From JAUVZF01 sp964449275 (GTDB taxonomy: Bacteria; Planctomycetota; Phycisphaerae; FEN-1346): DNA of 14,369 nucleotides. The stretch is taken from the NCBI GenBank assembly GCA_964449275.1, contig CAYVAM010000101.1:1-14369 (forward strand). Reading direction: 5' to 3'. The notes under the pieces were generated by a model. The model was given only the letters and a program-made list of their open reading frames with translations. It made no database searches and had not been told where the DNA came from. The translations under genes were made by a program, and so were the position numbers. Shown one piece after another: positions 7,083-12,730 of this stretch; the stretch's first letter is position 1, and each line of letters opens with the position of its first letter.

Positions 7083-9005
7083 TTACAGAGACATCAGGAA
7101 CGCCACGAGGTCGTCGATCTCGTTCTCCGAGAGGTTGCCCGTTGCGCCGTGCCGGTCTTTGGGGTTGAACTTCGTGACCACTTCCTTGAGCGTCGCGGCC
7201 CGTCCGTCGTGCAGGTACGGGCCCGTGCGATACATTTCCTTGAGCGTCGGCGTGTCGAACGGCTTGTTCTCGGGGTAGTCTCTGGGGACGTACGTTCCGA
7301 CGTCGTAGAACTGGAGGTCGGTGTATAGCGGCGCGGGATGGCACCCGGCGCAGCCTGCCTTCTTGAACACCGCTTCTCCGCGCTTGGCCCGGGCGTCCAT
7401 CTTGCCGTCGGCCGTCCGGTGCCACGGGCTGGGGATAAACGGCACGGACCGCAGGTACGCCCCGACGGCCTTCAGTTCATCCGGCTGCGGCGTGATGAAC
7501 TGGATAAACTTGAAGCCCTTCTCCACGGCCACGTCCATCGACGCCCGCACGCCCAGTGCCATGGACGGCGGCGTCAGGTGCGAGCCGACCAGCGACTTCG
7601 CGTTCTTGGGGTTCGTCATGCCGTCGTTCAGCAGGTCCCAGTTGACGCCGTCGGCCCGCACGCCCGGATGGCACGACGTGCAACTGACCCAGTGCTGGAA
7701 GCAGTGGGTGGCGTCGCGGAACAGAAAGTCGCCTCGCCGCACCAGCGTCATCTCCTTCGGCCCACCCAGGCTGATGCGCTTTCTGACCTTGCCCGTCGCC
7801 GGGTCGAGCACCGCCACTTCGTCGGAGAAGTAGTTGGTCACGTAGAGTGCCCCGTCGGCCGGCGAGACCGCGATGCCGTTCGGCCCCAGCCCGCCCGAGG
7901 AGACACGCCGCACCACGTCGCCGGTCTGCCACAGAAGTCCGAGGTCCACGTGAGGCGGCGTCGATTTGACGCGGCCCGGCTCCAGCAGGTAACGCAGTTT
8001 CGGCAGGTCCACCATCGAGATCTCGTGCGTGCCGCGATGGCTCACGAACAGCAGCCGCCCGTCCTTCGAGACCGCCACGCCGTGCGGGTTGGCCGCCCCG
8101 GCGCCCACGTTGTCCAGGAGGACCGTCATGACCTTCGCATCCGGGTTGGCCAGCGGAATCATCGAAAGGGCGTTCGTCTGGGCCCATCCCTGGTTCAGTT
8201 GCGACGGGGTGATGTTGAAGTTCGGCCGCGAGTGCACCGCCAACGCGAACTTGCCGTCCGCTGTGACCGCGATGCCCATGCCCAGGAGCATCGTCCCGGG
8301 GGACCGCTTCTCGGCAACGACCTTGCCGGCCGCGGTGTCGATCACCGAGACGAAGGCCGAGAGGTTCGGGTTGGTGGCAGGCTCGCGCGAGAGCGAGTTG
8401 TTCACCAGCACGCGCTTGCCGTCGGGCGTGACGGCCAGGTAGGTCGGCGCGCGGCCGACCTTGATCCGCCGGACCTCCTTGCGGGCCGCCGTGTCGATGA
8501 CCGAGACGTCATCGGAGACGTAGTTGGCCGAGTACAGCCGCTTCCCGTCCGGCGAGAGGGCCAGGCCCGTCGGCTCGTAGCCACACTTGACCGTCGCGAC
8601 CGCCTTCCGCGCCTTGGCGTCGAGAACCGAAACCGTGTGGTCGCGCGTGTTGGCAACGTAACAAGTGGCTCCGTCGGGGCTGACGGCCACGCCGGTCGGT
8701 GCGCGGCCGACCTTCATCTCGGCGACGACCTTGCCGGCGGCCGTGTCGATCACGGCGAGCGCCCCGGCCGTGTGCAGCGTCACGTAGGCGAACTTGCCGT
8801 CGGGCGAGAAGGCGATGCACGTGGGAGACTTGTAGAGGGTCTGCTTCGCGCCCGGCTTCCTGGCCGGCGGCTTCGGCGCGGCCTTCGCCGGCGGCGACCC
8901 GCCGACAGACGCCCCGACCAAAAGGCAGCAGCCCGCCGCCACAAGCGCCACTGCAATGATCGGCCCGATGCTTCTCTTGAACTTCAGCCTCACGACGCGA
9001 TCCAT
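7083..9005 (-). CDS. YVTN beta-propeller fused to a di-heme cytochrome c peroxidase-like domain
   Basis: A 640-residue exported protein. Residues 11-36 form a signal peptide or membrane anchor (Cys26/27 could be lipidated, but the lipobox is poor). A Lys/Pro/Ala linker follows (38-54). Residues about 58-420 are YVTN-type propeller blades with near-identical repeats: IDTAAGKVVAE at 86-96 and 222-232, KVGRAPT at 98-104 and 182-188. The C-terminal third carries c-heme sites CTSCH (442-446) and CAGCH (552-556). Its FDTPTLKEMYRTGPYLHDG (583-601) is the conserved stretch of MauG/bacterial cytochrome c peroxidase enzymes that approaches the second heme. The heme spacing is shorter than in classical peroxidases. 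A periplasmic peroxidase or electron-transfer role is inferred; the substrate is unknown. The ATG at 9005 is preferred over an in-frame GTG at 9020 because GGAGAG sits 7 nt before it. It is the likely operon partner of the HzsA-related gene 21 bp downstream. Confidence 0.9.
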   Translation of the reverse strand: MDRVVRLKFKRSIGPIIAVALVAAGCCLLVGASVGGSPPAKAAPKPPARKPGAKQTLYKSPTCIAFSPDGKFAYVTLHTAGALAVIDTAAGKVVAEMKVGRAPTGVAVSPDGATCYVANTRDHTVSVLDAKARKAVATVKCGYEPTGLALSPDGKRLYSANYVSDDVSVIDTAARKEVRRIKVGRAPTYLAVTPDGKRVLVNNSLSREPATNPNLSAFVSVIDTAAGKVVAEKRSPGTMLLGMGIAVTADGKFALAVHSRPNFNITPSQLNQGWAQTNALSMIPLANPDAKVMTVLLDNVGAGAANPHGVAVSKDGRLLFVSHRGTHEISMVDLPKLRYLLEPGRVKSTPPHVDLGLLWQTGDVVRRVSSGGLGPNGIAVSPADGALYVTNYFSDEVAVLDPATGKVRKRISLGGPKEMTLVRRGDFLFRDATHCFQHWVSCTSCHPGVRADGVNWDLLNDGMTNPKNAKSLVGSHLTPPSMALGVRASMDVAVEKGFKFIQFITPQPDELKAVGAYLRSVPFIPSPWHRTADGKMDARAKRGEAVFKKAGCAGCHPAPLYTDLQFYDVGTYVPRDYPENKPFDTPTLKEMYRTGPYLHDGRAATLKEVVTKFNPKDRHGATGNLSENEIDDLVAFLMSL

Positions 9006-9012
9006 TCCCAGA

Positions 9013-9018
9013 CTCTCC
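9013..9018 (-). promoter_or_regulatory. Ribosome binding site deciding the propeller-peroxidase start
   Basis: GGAGAG on the minus strand, 7 nt before the ATG at 9005. The alternative GTG at 9020 overlaps this site and has only a weaker AGGGA 10 nt upstream. Confidence 0.6.
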
Positions 9019-9089
9019 ACTCGGACATTGTCCCTGAGTATAACCCGGACGGGCCATGAAGGGCGCTGGGATTTCGGCCGAGGGCACGA

Positions 9090-9263
9090 TCACCGGCCCG
9101 CAGCACGGACAACCTGCGGGCCGAGCACCTTCGTCAGGTCGAACTCGATATGGAAGAAACGCTGCACGGCCTTTACCGGCGGGTTGGTCGGGTCGCGGCC
9201 GGCCGGCAGCGTCCCGCAGGCCAGGAGTACGATAAGCACGCACAACGCGTTTCGGGCTGCCAT
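9090..9263 (-). CDS. Small putative lipoprotein of unknown function
   Basis: A 57-residue frame beginning at an ATG with GGAGG 7 nt upstream (9271-9275). A hydrophobic stretch from residue 6 to 17 (ALCVLIVLLACG) ends in LLAC, a good lipobox with Cys16 as the acceptor. The mature part would be only about 42 residues, with a Pro-rich start (DPTNPPVKAV) and an aromatic RFFHIEFDL segment. I recognise no family. It lies 84 bp ahead of the propeller-peroxidase gene on the same strand and may be the first gene of that operon. The last ten codons coincide with one arm, loop and arm of a perfect inverted repeat, so the end may be constrained as RNA structure. The initiation signals and signal peptide favour a real gene; a decayed fragment of something longer is the alternative. 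Confidence 0.55.
   Translation of the reverse strand: MAARNALCVLIVLLACGTLPAGRDPTNPPVKAVQRFFHIEFDLTKVLGPQVVRAAGR
9094..9123. repeat. Perfect 10-bp inverted repeat at the end of the small lipoprotein gene
   Basis: CGGCCCGCAG and CTGCGGGCCG are separated by a 10-nt loop (9104-9113). On the minus strand the structure ends just before the stop codon TGA (9090-9092). There is no U-run after it. It could be a processing or stalling hairpin, or a weak terminator between the small gene and the propeller gene. Confidence 0.5.
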
Positions 9264-9323
9264 GAGAGCGCCTCCGTTCAACTAAACGGATAGGGGGCGG
9301 GCGAATTGCACACAGGCCGAATC

Positions 9324-9349
9324 GCGGCGCGCACGTTCCCCCGCGCCGC
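9324..9349 (-). terminator. Stem-loop just after the GH81 stop, possible terminator
   Basis: A perfect 8-bp GC-only stem (9324-9331 with 9342-9349) and a 10-nt loop begin 6 nt after the GH81 stop codon. A U-tract is lacking, so it may act in 3'-end protection or Rho-dependent termination instead. It would mark the end of the atpA-atpG-GH81 transcript. Confidence 0.4.
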
Positions 9350-9354
9350 CGTCC

Positions 9355-11652
9355 TCACGGGGTAGCCGGGCGTACGCCCTTCTTGCACAGCAGCGCACCG
9401 GCGGGCGCCTCGACCTTCGCGCCGTCGGAGAACGACACGGTCACAGGCCGCGTCCCCGGATTCCACGCGGCGTAGGTGCGCGTGCCGTTCTTTGTGAAAA
9501 CGGCGGCCGTCGGGATGTCTGCCGTGACCTTTGTGTCGAGCCGGCCCATGGCCGCCAGGTTGCCGAGCCAGTGATAGGTGTGAGCCTTCGACAGGCCGCT
9601 GGTTGGCCGGTAGTCGGCGTGTTGCTCGAACGTCGTCAGCGCTGCCTGGGGGTCGGCCATCGCCCGGAACATCCAGATGATGTCGCGCCACTCGGCCTCC
9701 GGCCCGCCGTTTGTCGCGACGAGGTCACGGTGGTTGCGGGCGACGTAGTCCGGACGCCGCCCCAGGTACAGCGACCCGCCCGTCACGGGCAGGAAGTTGA
9801 TGCCGTGGATCTCTTCCGGATTGCCCGTCCACCACGTGGCGTAGGCGCCGCCGTTGGACCACAGGATGCCGAGGGCCGAGTGGCGGAACCCCTTCGGAAA
9901 GACCGCGCGGTCGACGTCGAACCAGTACTGCTCCACGGCCCGCACCTCGTTTGCGTAGAGAAAGATGCCGAGGTCGCGGACGGTCGCGTCGCCGGTCGCG
10001 GCGCCCCACAGGATCAGCGCCGTCGCGAAGTTCAGCGCCTCCGACGACGATTCCTGATTGTTCCCCGCCGCAAACGCCGCCGGCCCGTTCGCCCACGAGT
10101 GACCCGCGTAGGGGTCGAAGCATCGGAGGAACGGGAACTGCCTGTCGCGCCGGTCTGCGTTCGCCACGTCCTTGATGAGCAACCTGACCATGCCGCCCCA
10201 ATTGGCGTCGCTTGCCCACCGGTGGTCGAACCGCGCGACCGTCGCGGCCGCCATGATGAAGTAGCCGTAGTGGAAATTGTGGTCGTTCAGTTCCCGGTCG
10301 CTGCCGTACCCGGCGGGGTAGGCGATGAGCGTGCCCCACGTCCGGTCGTAGTGGAACAGGCGGGCCGTCTTGCCGTCCGGCGCGCGGAACCAATCTTCCA
10401 GCGTTTGCTTGATGAGCGCGAGAAACCGGTCGCGCGCCTCCGTGTGGCCCGTCTGATCGGCCACCGCCGCCAGCGACGCCAGCCGACCCAGTTCCTTCCC
10501 CGTCCAGTACACGTCGTTGCGGCCGATCGGCTTGGCCGCACGCAACGCCTCAGCCACGTAACCGCGCAGCCGGTCGCGGTCGCACCCTCCCGCGTCGGGC
10601 AGGGCCGGAAGGACGCCGTCGAACGGCATCTGGGTCGTGAACTCCGCTGCGACGAGCGGCTTCATCTCGCCGCGCGGCGAAACGTACCCATGCGGGGAGG
10701 GGCTGGCCGACGTGTGCAGCCACTGATGGCGGTACAGGACCAGGATCGGACGCTTCTCCGTGCCCTCTCGCGGCTGCGTCGTCGCGGTGAACGTTGTCAC
10801 CAGTCTTGCCCGCGGCGCATCGTACCGCCAACTGACGCGCGTATCGGTGACGAAGGCGAACGCATGGCGGCGGAAGAGGTCGAGCGCGGCGGCGCTTCGC
10901 TCCGGCAGGACCGCCACCGAGAAGCAGCCCTTGCCGGCCAACGGCGAACGCAGTGTCCGCTCTCCCTCCCACGACGCCCCGCTCGGCGCGAAGATGCCGT
11001 AATGGTGACCGTTGACCGTTGCCCCCACCGCGCCGGCGTCGCGATGCCAGACCGTCGGTTCGCCGCTGAACGTTACGACCGCATCGCCGCCCGTCGCCTC
11101 GCCGTAGACGTACGGCAGGCCGTGGCCGATGGTCGCCCGCAGCGTCCGCCCGCCGCCTTCCCACAGGACGGTGACCGTCCAGTCGGAGTACCCATCGACG
11201 CGCGTCTCGGGCGCTGCGAGTCCCTCGACGCCGACCAGCAGGTCCAGGGCGTAGTTGAAGTGATAGTTACGTCCGTTCGGCGCCACGGCGGCCTGCGTGG
11301 GATACTCGACGCCGAGCCCCTCGGCCCGCGCCCGAAACGCGAGCGGATGGGCGTACAGGTTTTCGGAGTACCGATTCTCGGGCCGCCGCTTCCACACGAG
11401 CGACGACCACCAGTCGTTCGTCGGCACGGGGCCCGCGACGCGTTTCGTGACGCACGGCACGGCGCAAGCGCCGCGCGCATCCGACGGTCCCTTGGCCCCG
11501 GCCGGCCGGACCGTCTGCAGACTGCCCCGCCCGACGTGCATCTCCTCGCCCCGGGCAGGGTCCGCGCCGTGCCAGAGAAGCGGCAGCACGACGGCCACCG
11601 CGACCGCCGGGCAGACCGATCTCACGATTCGTAGCGTCCGGGTGCCCGTCAT
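9355..11652 (-). CDS. GH81-family endo-beta-1,3-glucanase (laminarinase), secreted
   Basis: A 765-residue enzyme expected to hydrolyse beta-1,3-glucans such as laminarin outside the cytoplasm. The signal peptide spans residues 1-35 (Arg-rich start, hydrophobic 12-26). The N-terminal beta-sandwich has the GH81 opening VPTNDWWSSLVW (76-87), and the family PLAF/YP motifs follow at about 103-118. The alpha/alpha barrel carries ELNDHNFHYGYF (454-465), whose Asp457 is the presumed general acid, and FDPYAGHSWANG (512-523) followed by GNNQESSSEALN (530-541), whose Glu533 is the presumed general base. Full family length with no breaks. The ATG at 11652 places the signal peptide at the start; GGAGG lies 11 nt before it. 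An in-frame GTG at 11697 with AGGTGA, overlapping the atpG stop, would add 15 residues and translational coupling. It lies 51 bp after atpG, so it may be read from the ATPase operon. Confidence 0.92.
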   Translation of the reverse strand: MTGTRTLRIVRSVCPAVAVAVVLPLLWHGADPARGEEMHVGRGSLQTVRPAGAKGPSDARGACAVPCVTKRVAGPVPTNDWWSSLVWKRRPENRYSENLYAHPLAFRARAEGLGVEYPTQAAVAPNGRNYHFNYALDLLVGVEGLAAPETRVDGYSDWTVTVLWEGGGRTLRATIGHGLPYVYGEATGGDAVVTFSGEPTVWHRDAGAVGATVNGHHYGIFAPSGASWEGERTLRSPLAGKGCFSVAVLPERSAAALDLFRRHAFAFVTDTRVSWRYDAPRARLVTTFTATTQPREGTEKRPILVLYRHQWLHTSASPSPHGYVSPRGEMKPLVAAEFTTQMPFDGVLPALPDAGGCDRDRLRGYVAEALRAAKPIGRNDVYWTGKELGRLASLAAVADQTGHTEARDRFLALIKQTLEDWFRAPDGKTARLFHYDRTWGTLIAYPAGYGSDRELNDHNFHYGYFIMAAATVARFDHRWASDANWGGMVRLLIKDVANADRRDRQFPFLRCFDPYAGHSWANGPAAFAAGNNQESSSEALNFATALILWGAATGDATVRDLGIFLYANEVRAVEQYWFDVDRAVFPKGFRHSALGILWSNGGAYATWWTGNPEEIHGINFLPVTGGSLYLGRRPDYVARNHRDLVATNGGPEAEWRDIIWMFRAMADPQAALTTFEQHADYRPTSGLSKAHTYHWLGNLAAMGRLDTKVTADIPTAAVFTKNGTRTYAAWNPGTRPVTVSFSDGAKVEAPAGALLCKKGVRPATP

Positions 11653-11663
11653 GCGAGGGAGGT

Positions 11664-11668
11664 CCTCC
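11664..11668 (-). promoter_or_regulatory. Possible Shine-Dalgarno of the GH81 gene within a small inverted repeat
   Basis: GGAGG on the minus strand, 11 nt from the ATG at 11652, is directly followed by ACCTCC. The site can therefore pair with itself as a tiny hairpin (GGAG-GAC-CTCC), which would weaken it. Confidence 0.35.
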
Positions 11669-11703
11669 GTCTGGTGCGCGGGCCGTTCGAGACCCACGGC
11701 GGC

Positions 11704-12594
11704 TCACCTTTCATCGGCCGCAAGCGCCTCGAAGCCCGAGATGATGTCCAGCAGTTCCTCCGTGATGGAATGCTGCCGGTTCAGGCGATAGTGCATGGCC
11801 AGTTCGGCCAGACGCTCCTCGATGTTCCGTTCGGCCGCCTGCATCGAGGCCAAGCGGCTGGCGTTCTCGCCGGCGAGCGATTCGGCAGACGCACGGAACA
11901 GCAACACCCACAGATGCTCGCGGATGAGCGACGAGAACAGGCCTTCCCACTTCACCGTGAAGATCGGCAGGCACCGGCTCGGCCACTCCCGCCCGCTCAG
12001 GTCATCGAACCATTCGGCATCGACCGGCAGGAGCCTTTGTGTGCGCGGCCGGTAGAGGGCGCCGCCGAGCGACTCGTTGAAGAACAGGACGACGCGGTCC
12101 ACCGTGCCGCCGGCCCGCCACGCCTCGATCCGCATCAGCAGGTCTCGCACGAGCGGCCCGATCTGCGCGAGCGACGTCGCCGGTGCGACCTGCTCGTCAA
12201 CCGTCAAGTCGTCCGTCGCCAGGAGCGGGATGATGCGCGTGCCGACGGCCAGGATGTGCCGCGCGGCCACCGGGCCGGCCATTTCACGGATGCCGGCGGC
12301 GGCGTGCCCGGCAATCTGCACGTTGAACCGGCCGCACAGACCCTGATCGGATCCGAAGACGACCGCCCCGAGCGCGGCGGGCTCGTCCTGCGACGGTGCG
12401 CGGGCGCGCTGAGGCCGCGATGCCAGGAGCACCTGGAGGCCGAGTTCGACCGTGCGGGCGTAATCGGCCAGCGACTCGACCGCCCGCTCGAACCGGCGGA
12501 TGTTCGCCGCCGCCACACCCTTCATCGTCTTGACGACCGACTGAAGGTCCTCCGCCGTGGTGATGCGCTTTCGGATGGCTTCGAGGGCCTGCAT
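11704..12594 (-). CDS. atpG: F1-type ATP synthase gamma subunit, N-ATPase type
   Basis: A 296-residue central-stalk subunit of the F1 head. The N-terminal helix MQALEAIRKRITTAEDL (1-17) continues into VVKTMKGVAAANIRRFERAVESL, the gamma hallmark in the form typical of N-ATPase relatives. FGSDQGLCGRFN (80-91) is the conserved Rossmann-like core motif. The C-terminal helix holds ASRLASMQAAERNIEERL (245-262) and RQHSITEELLDIISGFEAL (273-291), which contact the catalytic head. The start at 12594 is chosen because GAGG lies 8 nt upstream and homologous proteins begin here. The frame extends 26 residues further upstream to 12672, but that part is encoded by palindromic repeat DNA and is unlikely to be translated. 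It lies 120 bp after atpA. The next gene is GH81 rather than atpD, which fits the N-ATPase order (beta and epsilon first, alpha and gamma last). Confidence 0.93.
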   Translation of the reverse strand: MQALEAIRKRITTAEDLQSVVKTMKGVAAANIRRFERAVESLADYARTVELGLQVLLASRPQRARAPSQDEPAALGAVVFGSDQGLCGRFNVQIAGHAAAGIREMAGPVAARHILAVGTRIIPLLATDDLTVDEQVAPATSLAQIGPLVRDLLMRIEAWRAGGTVDRVVLFFNESLGGALYRPRTQRLLPVDAEWFDDLSGREWPSRCLPIFTVKWEGLFSSLIREHLWVLLFRASAESLAGENASRLASMQAAERNIEERLAELAMHYRLNRQHSITEELLDIISGFEALAADER

Positions 12595-12602
12595 GACCCG
12601 TG

Positions 12603-12606
12603 CCTC
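12603..12606 (-). promoter_or_regulatory. Ribosome binding site deciding the atpG start
   Basis: GAGG on the minus strand, 8 nt before the ATG at 12594. The upstream in-frame ATG (12621) lies inside a palindrome and has no purine-rich site. Confidence 0.6.
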
Positions 12607-12618
12607 ATTTGAGGGTGA

Positions 12619-12642
12619 CATGGCCACGCCTGCGTGGCCATG
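12619..12642. repeat. Perfect 11-bp palindrome (REP-like) in the atpA-atpG gap
   Basis: CATGGCCACGC, a 2-nt centre CT, then GCGTGGCCATG. It lies 25 bp upstream of the atpG start, and translated in frame it would give the peptide HGHAGVAM. The size and perfect symmetry resemble dispersed extragenic palindromes; a genome-wide count is needed to prove dispersal. Confidence 0.6.
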
Positions 12643-12662
12643 GTTGCGCCTCGTCGAGAACG

Positions 12663-12680
12663 CGCCGCGCAAGCGCGGCG
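12663..12680. repeat. Second tight palindrome, 8-bp arms, in the atpA-atpG gap
   Basis: CGCCGCGC-AA-GCGCGGCG is a perfect 8-bp inverted repeat with a 2-nt centre. It abuts and partly overlaps the first copy of the 23-bp direct repeat. Together with the palindrome at 12619-12642 it makes a two-hairpin block between the two ATPase genes. Confidence 0.55.
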
Positions 12681-12730
12681 GCTAACGGTCGTCGGCGCCG
12701 CGCGAGGGCGGCGGCTAACGGTCGTCGGCG
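12675..12730. repeat. 23-bp direct repeat spanning the atpA stop codon
   Basis: Identical 23-bp copies lie at 12675-12697 and 12708-12730, a 33-bp period. The rightmost copy contains the last codons and TAG stop of atpA (12715-12717); the other repeats them in the spacer, including a second TAG in the equivalent place. It looks like a short tandem duplication of the gene end. Confidence 0.7.

Noticed and set aside
9006..9089. Promoter for the propeller-peroxidase gene with a TATACT-like -10 box near 9036-9041
   Set aside because: No acceptable -35 at 16-18 bp spacing; a single hexamer in this length is weak evidence.
12595..12672. 26-residue N-terminal extension of AtpG, starting at TTG 12672 or ATG 12621
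   Set aside because: It is encoded by palindromic spacer DNA, has no ribosome binding site, and precedes the residues where gamma subunits normally begin; GAGG before 12594 decides the start.
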